Below, in pieces: positions 1-13,830 of a stretch of DNA of 64,000 nucleotides (its first letter is position 1; every line of letters starts with the position of its first letter). The translations under genes were made by a program, and so were the position numbers. The notes beneath the pieces were generated by a model. The model was not told the origin of the DNA, ran no database searches, and saw nothing but the letters and a program-made list of their open reading frames with translations. The DNA comes from Diphasiastrum complanatum (Eukaryota > Streptophyta > Lycopodiopsida > Lycopodiales > Lycopodiaceae): assembly GCA_029204225.1 (NCBI GenBank), contig CM055114.1:12101704-12165703 (forward strand), written 5' to 3'.

Positions 1-2999
<2,999 letters not shown>

Positions 3000-3000
<1 letters not shown>

Positions 3001-4250
3001 GAAAACATAGGGCTATCTTGACAAGCTATTGCAAATGTTGAAGTTTTTGTCAAGAAGCACAACAAAGGCAATAAATAAGCTCTTGGTTTTACATAGGCAA
3101 ATGTTGATCCATGCCTTTCCAAGAACCATGCATCAAAGCTGAGGCAGTGCAATGAGACCTGCAACACTATAGGGGAGGATAATGTTAGCTGATGCCACGT
3201 CTCGAGGTGTCGATGCAGTGCCTCACCACTCAAAAGGGCTTCTAGAGACTATGTTGAGAGCCAAGTCTAAGAGCACAAGAATTAATAGTGCTAGGATAAG
3301 TTGTATATTTTGTGAGCCCCATGGTAATTACCAAAAGACAAAAAACCATGCGGGAGCTAGTAATTTGGGCCCTCTCAAACTTGGGATGTATTTTTAAGGA
3401 AGACGTCTCCTTAATATGTGTAGATTAAAAAACGACCTCCTTGATATGTGCAAATCTAGAGGTGGAACCAAAAATGTTATAGAATGGAGTTCACCCACTT
3501 GTGAGTATATAGAGGAGACTCTTCCATGAGTTTCCAAAGCATATAATTGTAAGGAAATGTTGTTGCTTTGTTAATTGAAGGTCCTACCATTTGCATTTCA
3601 TTCTATGCTCCATCATCATCATTCAATTTGGGTACTTGTGTATGAATGCATTTGTTGATTCTTCCTTCTTCATGTTTGGTTTTGTGATTAACATTTAGTA
3701 GATGTGCAGGGCTTAGTGGCAGATCATAACCATTCAGAATTGATGCTACTTTGTGCTTGACTCTCTGAGGAGTTTTTATTTCAAATGTTGAGTGATATTT
3801 GTAGTAAATACTTTGTAGGATTTTGCAGGTCTTAGTTAGATTCACTCTTGTTGATCTGGTGATTTCAGTAAGAGTAGATTCATTTTTATTCATTGTTTCT
3901 TGTTTAGATTAGATTAGTAATAATCTACATTCTGTAAGAAACCAAAGAGGATCTGAAACAGACTGTAGAACGTAGATATCTGAGTCCTGATAGATCATAG
4001 ATTTGAGTTGAGCTTCCATTATCAGTAAAGGATCGAGATCAGGTGCCAATTTGATAGGCGGGGCACATACCACCATACTGCAAGTATTTCAAGATCCAAG
4101 AAGAGAAGCAGAGTTTGTGTCAGTTGTAGGCTGATAGGAATCTGCAAACAGTGTCAGTAGAACCAGCAAACATTGATTGTGGAATCGGCAAACAACAACT
4201 CTTAAAAATCAGTCTATCATGGGGCCTTCTTTGAGCAAGATTTCTTATGG
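3000..4250. other. No gene recognised; probable retroelement debris
   Basis: AT-rich sequence with scattered short ORFs and no domain I can name. A 96-residue ORF on the minus strand (3893-3603) and the sequence around 4050 could be the 5' untranslated or gag leader part of a minus-strand LTR element, but I saw no LTR ends. Confidence 0.4.
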
Positions 4251-4254
4251 GTCC

Positions 4255-4480
4255 TTAAAGGGGGCTATTACAATGTCCTATAGGAGAATTCCTTACAGGA
4301 TCCTTACAGGCAACTATCACAATGTCCCATAAGAGGATTCCTTATGGGGGGCTATTGTATTATCCCATAGGAGGTTCTTATAGGGAGCTATCGTAATTTC
4401 TTGTAGGAGATTCTTATGAGTGGCTCTCGTAATGATTCGCATGAGGATTTCTTACAGGCTCCTTATGGGTTGCGATTGCA
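4255..4480 (+). repeat. Degenerate minisatellite, about 5 units of 37-47 bp
   Basis: Successive units read approximately GGCTATNGCAATGTCCCATAGG followed by AGGATTCCTTA-type sequence. Units begin near 4262, 4310, 4347, 4385 and 4421. Units differ by substitutions and small indels, indicating an old array. It directly precedes a (CT)n tract. Confidence 0.75.
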
Positions 4481-4489
4481 ATATAGCAG

Positions 4490-4495
4490 TGTTAT

Positions 4496-4530
<35 letters not shown>

Positions 4531-5170
4531 ATTGGAGCAAAACATTTAAGAAACAGTAATCAAGAAGCATACTTAGTATCATATTTCAATGCATTTGACA
4601 TAACTAAGTTTATTAGAATATGAATCCTCCTAGCAGTTTCTCTCTCTTCTCTGTGAAAGGATTTTGATGTATTCTACTAAGCCTTGCATACATGACTCCA
4701 CTCTCCTCATGTTCTGTTATTTTAGGCTAAGTGCTTATACTACTTATATATGCATACAAGAGATTTTTTAATCTCTATTGTAATCATAGTTATCTCCTAG
4801 TTCTAGAATAAGCTGATGCAAAGTGTTGACACTTTGGCAGCTAACTTTGACAATAACTATGCCCAAGCTTGTTGGAAGTACATTTCTAGCATGAGGAAAT
4901 GTGCATTCATCTTCAAAAAAACCCAACGGCCTTAAATTGGGGAAGGCCCTCGCCCCCCACCCCCCCTTTACACGTATACAAGCATACAAGGCTGTAAGCA
5001 CTCGTAATTATATGAGGTTTTACAGTGAGTCCGTATGCACTTGTAATTACGAGGCTTTATGATGAGAGTGTTGAGCAGCAATAATTACAGGGCTCTATGA
5101 TGAGCCCATAAATAGTAGTACGCTAAATATCATATCGACCTAGCAAGGTGGCACCACCTCTATTGTGATG
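4490..5170 (+). repeat. Copy A of an unrecognised dispersed repeat (plus orientation)
   Basis: From the (CT)n tract at 4497 this stretch aligns by eye with the reverse complement of 10476-9190. Shared blocks include AGCAAAACATT, CATTTGACATAACTAA, the sequence around CAAGAGATNTTTTAATCTC, GTAATCATA, GACACTTTGGC and TTGGAAGTAC. The part at 4990-5110 contains short repeats of GTAATTACGAGGCTTTA and GATGAGTCCGTA, also found in copy B. There is no coding capacity. It may be a non-autonomous retroelement or LTR-like repeat, but no family is recognised. Confidence 0.7.
4497..4527. repeat. (CT)15 microsatellite
   Basis: 31-bp CT tract at the edge of dispersed repeat copy A. The equivalent tract in the inverted copy is at 10427-10476. 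Confidence 0.97.
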
Positions 5171-5970
5171 CTAAAAGAGCACCAAATTTTTTTGTCCAAA
5201 TTGCTTAGCCAACCTCAACATCCATCATGACGTACCTAGATGTTAATTATAGAGTGATTTCTAGCCTCAACACGTTTCATCCATAATTGAATCTACAGAA
5301 TTTGATGATAAACTTATGGATCACAATGTACAAGTAAATGAGATAACCCATCAGTGACAACAATGATTTACTGTAGATATTGTAGAAGTAAATGAGATAA
5401 CCCATCAGTGACAACAATGATTTACTGTAGATATTGTAGAAGTTTCTTGGGATGAACAAGAACATGATTTGGAGAACTCTGTTTTTTTTTTTTGCAAAAC
5501 CGTTAAGTTATTGTTAGATATCAACAAGATGTACATAGACATGTGCAGAACAATCTACGGTAGTAGAAGCCCTTCCTCAAGAGTGGAAAACTACACAAAG
5601 CATTAAAGGACTATAAGCACACCGTGTAGGGAAAAGTCCAATACAAGTACAAGAAGTAAAAAGTACAATAGTAGTTAAAGTTGGTGCATCGCAAATGAAA
5701 ACACATAGCGGCCTAAGGTGATAAAAAGTAACCATGAAAATCATTTGATTAAGAGCAATCCAAAGCTTCCTCAACATAGAGAGCCTTTAGATCATCTTAT
5801 TCATGAGCATAACTATGTCACAAATCTACCACTAGTAATAGCAAGCTTGCACAAGAGTGGAATTGTTATCAGGTGGAAAGGATTTCTCTTCTAGTCTTGA
5901 AGTTTTGAGTATGCCATACCAGTTTCATAGCAAAGGACAATAGTTTTAATTGCATGACAAGACAACATGC
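5170..5970. other. Downstream flank of the dioxygenase gene, no gene seen
   Basis: AT-rich. It contains the 54-bp tandem duplication at 5332-5439 and otherwise only short unsupported ORFs. The 3' UTR of the minus-strand dioxygenase gene should lie just below 5975. Confidence 0.5.
5332..5439. repeat. Tandem duplication, 54 bp x 2
   Basis: The unit beginning AAGTAAATGAGATAACCC is repeated almost perfectly with a period of 54 bp (starts at 5332 and 5386). The near identity suggests a recent event. Confidence 0.95.
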
Positions 5971-5974
5971 AAAT

Positions 5975-6268
5975 TCATGCTTCTACTCCTTTTTCTTCTT
6001 CCAAGGCAATAATGGCACTGGTCTTCTTGAGGAGCCAAAATTGTTCGAGGTGGCTTTTACCTGGATTGACATTTGAGGAATAGAAATATTTCAAATACTC
6101 ACCAAATGTGCTCTCTCTATACATGCAGCCACCTTTGATCAAGTTAGTTAGGGGAGCGATGCGAACGTCAAGTGATGGATTGTAGAATGAAGCAATGGAT
6201 ATGCGCCATGCATGAGAGCTTGCAACCACCCGATGCTCGACACTTTTGTATCTTCCATTGGTCAAAAC
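5975..6268 (-). CDS. Dioxygenase exon 4 (distal His, RxS)
   Basis: Acceptor GTTCAG|GTTTTG. Codes VLTNGRYKSVEHRV through RISIASFYNP to a stop at 5977-5975. Carries the second iron-binding histidine and the 2-oxoglutarate-binding Arg/Ser pair. Confidence 0.87.
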   Translation of the reverse strand, partial: VLTNGRYKSVEHRVVASSHAWRISIASFYNPSLDVRIAPLTNLIKGGCMYRESTFGEYLKYFYSSNVNPGKSHLEQFWLLKKTSAIIALEEEKGVEA

Positions 6269-7774
6269 CTGAACGATATGGATGTCATGGCCTAATTTGT
6301 TAGCATTTGTGTTTGGCATCAAAAGAATCATTAACACATATTGACATATTGATATCATAATGTCTCAATAATGGCTTTATTGGAGATACCTGCATTTGGT
6401 CACCTAGGTTTACAACAAATGCACCTGCTAGAGGCTTCACAGACACCCAACAATCTTCATGAAGTACTTGCAACAATCCTGCTTCTGGTTTTGGGCTTTG
6501 TAGTAAAATTGTAATTCCACCTGGATCCGAATGTGCACGCAATCCCATTGCGAGCTCAGGATTGGGGCATGGTGGGTAAAAATTGGTTCTCATCATTTGT
6601 AAATGATTACCGAATGCCTTTTGCAAAAAGTCTTTATCCAACCCAAGACTATTAGAAATCAAAGAGAGAATCAACTTTGCTAACCTCCCCACCTCCTCGC
6701 TGAACTCTCGTGCTGTTTGACTACATCACATGCAATGATTCATTGTCATATATATGTATTATATTTTATTTTGAAATTTTACATAAAGAAAGGTGGTCTC
6801 TATAAAATGTATTGTACTTACCAATATGATGAAGGATTGATTGGCCACTCCTTATATTCTGGATTAGGATGGCAACGATATTGGAGGTAATCTATCCAAT
6901 CCCAACTTTCATCTTTTGTGGGGTTTACACTGGTGCCATAGCGAATGTGTTTGGTAGTGTAATCCTCACTATAGTATCTCATCTTCTCCTCCATAGGCAG
7001 ATTAAAAAAATGTTGAACACATTCCAACATATTCTCCAACAAGGTAGATGATATATTGCCACCTACTACCTGAAACATGAATGTATAGTATTTAACATTA
7101 TGAGGCATCAACTTACATTCTTTCATGTACTCATGAGGTCCCATGACACAAAAGTCATCAATTAAACATCTAATAAGTTTGAATTACACATGTTACCATA
7201 TTCTTAGTTCAGCAAACACATACTGAAACTCATCTATGTTCCTAAGGTTTTCTTCAAAAAATAACTGTCTACTTGTTCAGGTATCTCAATCTCTCTCTCA
7301 CTATCACTTTATATATAGATTTTTTAGAATATGCTTATAATTTCATATGTTTTCAAAACAACCATTCAATCATTTTCTCAAAAATGCATGTTTTTTGGAA
7401 GTCTAAAGTTAAGTGCAAGATAATTCGCTCAAGTATAACACAAAAGTATAATTTTTATGAAACATGAAGAGATATCTACTCAATTATAAGTATGATTTGA
7501 ATCATAGATTCACTAACTTGGAGGTGTGATTAGAAACACTCTAGCTACTAACCTGGAAGAATCCCCAATTTTCACAAGCATTGCGCACAGTTGCTACCAT
7601 GGCATGTCTATGAGGACCCACAAGTTCATCCAAATCAATAAGAGGAACTCCTCCTTCAGCTGATTCATGCACCCTTGTAGCACACAATTGTTGTTGCTTG
7701 GGTTTGATGTACTTATCTGGAACTCGACAAATGCCTTGATCAACGAGTGCCTTGACACCTACCATGGTGCTCAT
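5975..7774 (-). CDS. 2-oxoglutarate/Fe(II)-dependent dioxygenase, 4 exons, 364 aa
   Basis: Spliced gene: exons 7774-7553, 7069-6822, 6720-6390 and 6268-5975. All junctions are GT-AG and keep frame. It belongs to the plant DOXC class of soluble, normally cytosolic enzymes that use 2-oxoglutarate, O2 and Fe(II) to oxidise small molecules such as hormones and flavonoids. The N-terminal DIOX_N domain (VPLIDLDEL, NWGFFQVVGGN) covers roughly residues 45-150. The catalytic jelly-roll has NFYPPCP, metal ligands H220 and D222 (RAHSDPGG) and H279 (VEHRVV), and the 2-oxoglutarate-binding R289-x-S291. HSDPGG and YKSVEHRV recall the jasmonate-induced oxygenase/SRG1-like group, but the substrate cannot be told from sequence. 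The usual NHG after FFQVV is replaced by GGN. Start chosen at 7774 (MSTMVGVKALVDQG) because family homology begins there; an in-frame ATG at 7846 is possible. Length is normal for the family. Confidence 0.9.
6390..6720 (-). CDS. Dioxygenase exon 3 (HxD motif)
   Basis: The acceptor GATGTAG at 6722-6721 restores frame, giving QTAREFSEE. The nearer AAACAG acceptor would break it. Contains NFYPPCP and AHSDPGG; donor CAG|GTATCT, phase 0. Confidence 0.85.
6822..7069 (-). CDS. Dioxygenase exon 2
   Basis: Acceptor TTTCAG|GTAGTA. Codes VVGGN through PSSY plus two bases of the next codon; donor TTG|GTAAGT. Contains the DIOX_N linker and the tryptophan-rich DESWDWIDY segment typical of the class. Confidence 0.87.
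7553..7774 (-). CDS. Dioxygenase exon 1
   Basis: Codes residues 1-74 and ends after WGFFQ with donor CAG|GTTAGT, phase 0. Upstream in-frame codons reach an ATG at 7846. Confidence 0.85.
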
Positions 7775-7849
7775 ATGGCAACGTGAGTGCTCACTAGTGT
7801 TCTTACTTTTATGTTGCCAATATGAAATTTGACCATCAATATGCATATA

Positions 7850-9190
7850 TAGTGCTTTTCGGTAGTACCAATCAAAGGGATATGATTCTCATCTACTATT
7901 TCTTGGTATTATCAATTCGTGGAATCATATGTAATTGAATATAACTAGGTGAGCCCACCCCCAATACATCCACGCTTCATGCGTAGAAATATTAGCCATA
8001 TATGAGAATCATGAGAATATTAGCTTATGTTTGCTTTCTCACTATAAACTTAAATAAATCTAGTTGATTGTAGATTCCATAAAGCCCATGGGCTTTTGGG
8101 GCATCATGTCTAGGGCTCGTATGACTTGATTTAGTTGAAACATACATAGGAAATCACAATCATGGTTTTATGTGGACAAGGAGGCCTTCACCCCGACTTT
8201 TCTTGCAAATGTCAATTTTTGTCTTCTTACATTGCTTCTCTTTTGGAATTTTCTACACAAATTGAATCTACTATTAGAACCTTTGTGTGGATGGTCAATG
8301 CCTCCGTGAAACATGTCAAATGTGGACATGTATTGAATGTTATATTGTCATGTACTACCAATACATAAGTGCTCATAAATGTATTAATACCTAATGTATG
8401 CTTTGTTGAGCCCACAAGGAATTATTAGCCTTAAGGATGAGGGTGGTTCCCTCTTTAGACCCCTCAAAGTACTTAAATTGGTCCATTTTATTTTAAATGA
8501 TAGATATATATATATAAAGTTTTTTAAAGCTCTATTTGAACTTTCATTTGCACCGATTCGCAAGCAATTTGGATAAGAGATGCAAAAGTTATTGCAATTT
8601 TCTCAAAAGCTATAAGAATAGTTGACTACAATCTGCTTTTCAATTTTTTTTGAATTTTTTAGATCCAAAATGAATGTTCTATTTCGATTTTTTTATATAA
8701 AATTTTAGAGCAAATGTTGTCCTAGCTTTAATTTGATCCATATGGCCGGTCATTTGGATTAGGTCAATTGGATTAGTATTTAAGAAGTGTTGCAATTATT
8801 GTATTCTAGCTTAATTTTGCAAATATTGACATTTTGCGATTGACAAACATGCAAGTTTTGCGAGATCATAGTTTTAGGCATGATGTATATGATACTGTAA
8901 ACAAATTGCTGCACGCAATCATACATCGAACTACTGCACACAATCGTACAGAATATTGAGAAAACTTGTAAAATCTTTCCATTGATTAGAACCCATAAAT
9001 GTGACATGCACACAAGCATATTTGAGAAACCTACAATATGCTTGTTGCTAGCCACTTGAACATGCAAAATGAAATGAATAGAATGAGAAAATTGAAAGCC
9101 TCAAGGGCCTATTGCCAACAGATTTCAATACGATTATGACTATTTTATGGGCCTTTATCATTGTTTTGCGATCGTGGCTTGTGATGAGGT
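7850..9190. other. 5' flank of the dioxygenase gene, no other gene seen
   Basis: AT-rich sequence with short overlapping ORFs on both strands and no recognisable domain. The promoter of the minus-strand dioxygenase should be here; I could not fix a TATA box. Confidence 0.45.
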
Positions 9191-9707
9191 TTTTCAATGT
9201 ATAGCCTTGTATTTACGAGCTCATCTTAAAGCCCTGTAGTTACAACTACTTAATAGGATCATCGTAAAGCCTCATAAATATGGCTGCTTTGGAAGCCTCA
9301 TAATTACGACTATCACAAGGCTTTACGATGAGTCCGTAAGCAGCCGTAATTATGAGGCTTTACGTAGCTTCTTCAGTGTAAAGTAGTTTTACCTTCTGGG
9401 AGAGGTTTCCAAAAGTTATCTCTCATCTGGTTGTTGAAGTTTTGCTACGGTAAGGACTCTCTGTGTTGCCTTTTAGCACCTTGTTGCCAACATATTTATC
9501 TACCAGATGCAGCCTCAAGCACGTGCTACATTTAGTGAAACAATGAAATATATGGATATCTGTCTCATGGCTTCATGGCTTCATTGTGTTGCTCATGCTT
9601 TGCTATTCTTAAGCAATGGAAGACCGTGTCATTAGCTTCTCACCCGACTTTTCACAACAGATGACCTATTTGGTGATGCATCATATAAAGCAGACACAAT
9701 CAACCTC

Positions 9708-9986
9708 ATGTTTGATAATCTGAGATACGCATTCTATAACAACACTAGAAGAGCTCTATATAGCTTTCCAGTGAGATTATTGGATCCATTTTCCAAGCTA
9801 GTTGCTTCTTTTAGCACCACCTTTGCAACACTCATGAACGAAGAGATCAAAGATTTCAATGATAATCACTTGCAAAATGTCAATAATAATGATTTAATCT
9901 TGGTTCATTGCCCAAAATTGAACACACATTTCTTCGTACCTCGCACTTCCAAGTACTTCCAACATCCTGGGCACCATTACTATTAA
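9708..9986 (+). other. Unassigned 92-codon ORF
   Basis: Open frame within and beside repeat copy B, with no motif I recognise. It partly overlaps sequence conserved in copy A without conserved frame, so it is probably not a gene. Confidence 0.2.
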
Positions 9987-10155
9987 AATCAGTAGCCAAA
10001 GTGTCTACATTCAACAATGATGCATAACCACAAAGGACATTTTGCAGCAACTTAGTCATAGAATTAGTAAGTTAAAGTATGATTACAAGAGAGATTAAAA
10101 GATCTCTTGCATGTGTATATAAGTAGCATAAGTGCTCAACCAAAAAGAAAGTAAG

Positions 10156-10285
10156 AAGTCATGTACGCAAAGCAGTAGTAGTATACATCAAGCTCCTTCC
10201 ACAGAGTAGAGAGAGTTTTAAAGTCATGTACGCAAAGCAGTAGTAGAATACATCAAGCTCCTTCCACAGAGTAGAGAGAGAAAAT
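10156..10285. repeat. Tandem duplication, 65 bp x 2
   Basis: The unit beginning AAGTCATGTACGCAAAGCAG starts at 10156 and again at 10221 with almost no change. It lies inside repeat copy B and is absent from copy A. Confidence 0.95.
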
Positions 10286-10422
10286 AGAGAGAGACACTAC
10301 TAGGATCAAGGATTTATATCATGATAGATTTAGCTATGTTAAATGCCTTGATATAAGATAGATTGATTGATAGATCTAGTGCATTTTGAGTATACTTTTT
10401 GATTGCTTTTTTTTTAATGTTT

Positions 10423-10426
<4 letters not shown>

Positions 10427-10476
<50 letters not shown>
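10427..10476. repeat. (GA)25 microsatellite
   Basis: 50-bp GA tract marking the outer end of inverted repeat copy B. Confidence 0.97.
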
Positions 10477-10479
<3 letters not shown>

Positions 10480-10869
10480 ACGAAACATAGTTCCTCTTGC
10501 CAAAGCAAGACCAAAAACCTTTATTCATAACCCAACAAAGTAAAACATAGCTGAAAGCATACACAATACTTCAAAGAAAGAAAGCACCGTATAATGAAAC
10601 AAATTTCAAGACATCCAACTGGTACCTGCCACCATGCAAGTTAGCACAGAGAGTAATGCGATTCTCCCAGATCTGTCATCCGAATTCTTGGAATGGCATC
10701 CTCTTAGTATCCTTTGTCAGTTCAATATTGTTGTTGAACAACAACGTATAATCAACGTAGAGTGTAATGAGGACAAGAAGTTGATTGATAACTTTGAAAT
10801 ATACATTACAGTCTATAGAGTTTGGTTCAAATCAATGATTGATGAAGAATGTGTTGATTCGATGGAACC

Positions 10870-11370
10870 ATGCTCTAAATGATTGTTTCAGACCGTACAA
10901 AGCTTTGTGGAGTTTGCATACCTGTTCTTCTTGACCATTGAGGATATAGCCTTTTGGCTAGATCATGTAAATGTCCTCCTTGATAACTCCATTGAGGAAT
11001 GCCATTTGTACATCCATCTGGTGTACCTCAAGATCTGTTGCAACAACATATGTTAATAGTAGTTGAATGGAAGTATTCTTGACAACCGGGCTAAACGTTT
11101 CGAAGTAGTCGATATTGGAAATTTGTGAAAACCCAAGTTACCATGAGTTGAGCTTTTATTTTGTCGATACTGCCATCTGCTTTGTATTTGATCTTAAAGA
11201 TCCATTTGTAGTCGATTACCTATATGTTTGCTGACAGCTTGGTGATAGTCCATGTGTTGCTCCTCAACAATGAGTTGTATTCCTTGTTCGTTACTTCTTT
11301 CTAGAGATCCGAATCAACCTATGATATAGCTTCCTCAACTGTGGTTGGCTCCCGATTAGAATAGTGAGTG
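10870..11370 (-). mobile_element. Copia reverse transcriptase (RVT_2) fragment
   Basis: Minus-strand frames give, in order, the copia RT start (EEAIS, EYNSLLRSNTWT), DYKWIFKIKYKADGS, ETFSPVVKNTSIQLLL, VHQMDVQMAFLNG and CKLHKALYGL. Stops and frame changes interrupt it. It ends abruptly next to a plus-strand LTR at 11399, so the two do not belong to one intact element. Confidence 0.88.
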
Positions 11371-11398
11371 AACTCATTAGTATATCGGACAGGCTGAG

Positions 11399-11679
11399 TG
11401 TTAGAAATCAATGATAAACTTCATTGTTACACTTCTTAGTTACTGTTCACGATGTACTTTATTATTGACAGCTATTACCAGTTGTAACTAGCCATAGGCT
11501 AGTCTAGTAGTCTACTCCTAGGTTTTCTCTCTCTCTATCAGGGTTCAAGGTTTATTTGTACATTTTACATTCAGTATGCGATATAGATAGAATATTGAGT
11601 GAGAGTGTGTGTTCTTCTTCTGCCTTCTTTGGTGATTGCTTATGGTGAATGCTTGATGTTGCTTATCTAATTATTGACA
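11399..11679 (+). mobile_element. Copia LTR (281 bp), 5' type
   Basis: Begins TGTTAGAAATC and ends GACA immediately before a primer-binding site. Contains a short TTTTCTCTCTCTCT run. A related LTR piece lies at 52635-52720. No matching 3' LTR was seen downstream. Confidence 0.7.
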
Positions 11680-11691
11680 TGGTATCAGAGC
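11680..11691 (+). promoter_or_regulatory. LTR-retrotransposon primer-binding site
   Basis: TGGTATCAGAGC, complementary to the 3' part of initiator tRNA-Met as used by many plant copia elements, directly after the LTR end. Confidence 0.8.
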
Positions 11692-12059
11692 TGTGATAGT
11701 CCTGCGTGCCTGATAAGTGGATACAGCTTGTCACAGGCTCCGCAATGAAGTGAGAAAGTCCTTCACAGGAGGTGAAAGCTGGGAGAGACAAAAACGGCTG
11801 GAAGGAATCCTTTCTTGGTGTATTCTACAAGTTTTAGAGCTCAGAATCATCAGTGGGGAACGAAGACATAGTTTCGGAGGCATCAGAAAGGCCAGGGTAG
11901 CATCAAACAGATTGAAAATCTGTTGAGTGAGCATACTTTTACAATACTTCCCAGATTTTGTGAAAAGTGCCATTTGTGAGTAAACAAGCGCGATCAAACA
12001 ACGATAGAGTGCATCAACATGGAAAGATAATCGAGTTAAGAATCTTGGCTACTATGGAG

Positions 12060-13600
12060 TTACGTCATGATTTGTTGAGGCTCATGAAATACAATTATAT
12101 TTAAAGTAAATCTAGCCTAATGATGGGTAGGTTCATGTCTCATTCGCAAAAATTGGATCAAATTTTGAAATTGGCTGCCATTGTATGGGGCTGGCCTTCG
12201 ATTCTAGTTATATTAAGCTATAAAACTACAAATACTTAAGAATGAAGTTTGTCATTACTTTTGGAAATTGATTGCAATATTGTGAATACATTATTTTAAA
12301 AATTATTCATAATTTGTGAATATTGATTCTAAGATTGTGACGTGTTAAAAACCCAAATAAAAAAATAATTATTATTATTCGTAAATGGGTCATGAAACAT
12401 AATTCTTGTGTCAATAGAAACCCATCTTATTCAAAGGGCATGTCACTCATCAATGTACTTTTAACTCTTATTGATTAGCAAATGGAAGTAACGTTGAAAC
12501 ATTTTCTATAGCATATGAGGATATAAAGAATTGGGTGAAAAATGATGAACCTTGTGAGATATAAAAACTAAATCCAATTGCAAATTGTGTAAGAGAGAAA
12601 AGGAAGCATTTCACAATGATAGATTTAGGGAAGTCCAAGATGTGCAAAATATAGATGTGAGATGGAAAACTTGTGCACAAACCACATTCTATATTGAGCA
12701 TAAGCTCCTCCCAAATTAATCTATATATAGATGCTAATGCTAAAGCGAGTATCATATCATTCAAATTGTGTTGAGCATGTGGCCATTAAGATGATGGATC
12801 CCACATGCTTCATTGTCAATGTAATCGATTGGTCTTGATTGTGACCAATTGGCATAAGGAAGGTTGTTCACATCCAAACAGATGACATGTGGATTTCATC
12901 ATCGCAGACATGCCATAAGCACCATAATAAAACACTATCTTACTAAAAACAAATTAGGTGCAAGCTTTATATGCCTTTCATGATCGGTCAAGAACCAAGT
13001 CTAATATGGATGCAAGCAACAATGCTACCATTGTGGCATTGCGGCCCACACTTAGACTTTTGCTAGACCTATGATAGATATTGTTGTTGAATGAGAATGA
13101 ACAAGAAGCAATTTAAATGATGTGTCTAGATAGAAAGATCCCACCTTTTGTTGATAAAAAAAATGAGGGAAAGTCCAAGGAGAAAACATTAAGGAAATGT
13201 CAATACCAAAAGTCAAGATAGAGATTCTAACCCAAGAGCAAGTACAAGCCAATATACCTACATAGTCAATTGAAAGTATTGAATAGTTGCAAATCATCGC
13301 TTGGTACTTTCAGGTTGTACATTGGACAAGGTAATCATTGTGATGTTGATACCTAAATGCAATAAAGAGAGAGCTTAAACATTGAATCGACTTGTACTCG
13401 ATAGCCCTACCAAGGTAAAACCCCTTGATCTATCTCAACTGGATGAAGAATAAAAACAATGGTAGGTGATGATGTGGTAGGGGGTGAGCTTATAAACTTA
13501 AAAAATTCTATGCAAGTATCAAGACCATTTTGCTTTGAACTTGTAGTATAAAATGGGCATATGTCCTAAGGTGGTAGTACATATGATCCCACCCATGTAG
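12060..13600 (+). other. Retroelement debris, probably Ty3/gypsy gag
   Basis: No intact ORF. A CCHC-like piece (CYHCGIAAHT, final Cys lost) near 13030 on the plus strand, followed by the gypsy RT scrap at 13.7 kb, suggests a heavily decayed plus-strand gypsy element. Confidence 0.4.
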
Positions 13601-13719
13601 TATGCTAAGATAAGTAGGCATTATATGTCTATATGCTCAATCCAACTACAGAGCAATCAACAATTTTACTTTTTACTTCGATGATGGCTTCATCTATGCG
13701 ATTGAGTAAGCTTTGTGAA

Positions 13720-13830
13720 ATTTCATTCATCATGGTAGTCCCAAAGAAGAGTAAAAAGTTAAGGAACTACGTAGATTTCAAGCAGCTAAATGAGGTGATG
13801 TGCAAGGATCATTTTTTTCTACCCTCCTAA
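13720..13830 (+). mobile_element. Ty3/gypsy reverse transcriptase scrap
   Basis: The plus frame reads VVPKKSKKLRNYVDFKQLN then CKDHFFLP, matching the start of gypsy RT (VxxKKxxxxRxCVDYRxLN, KDxFPLP). A stop follows immediately. Confidence 0.7.

Larger units (their letters stand above)
9190..10476 (-). repeat. Copy B of the unrecognised dispersed repeat (inverted relative to copy A)
   Basis: The reverse complement matches 4490-5170. It starts at the GA tract 10476-10427, continues through 10330-9910, and ends with short repeats of GTAATTATGAGGCTTTAC and GATGAGTCCGTAAGCAGCC at 9370-9190. It is longer than copy A because of a 65-bp duplication and about 0.5 kb of extra sequence. Together the two copies bracket the dioxygenase gene as an inverted pair. 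Confidence 0.7.

Noticed and set aside
5332-5439. Possible CRISPR-like or functional array
   Set aside because: Only two adjacent units with no spacer: a simple tandem duplication in a plant genome. The same holds for 10156-10285 and 57345-57530.
6690-6720. Alternative acceptor AAACAG for dioxygenase exon 3
   Set aside because: Using it breaks the frame with exon 2; the acceptor at 6722-6721 restores the family sequence.
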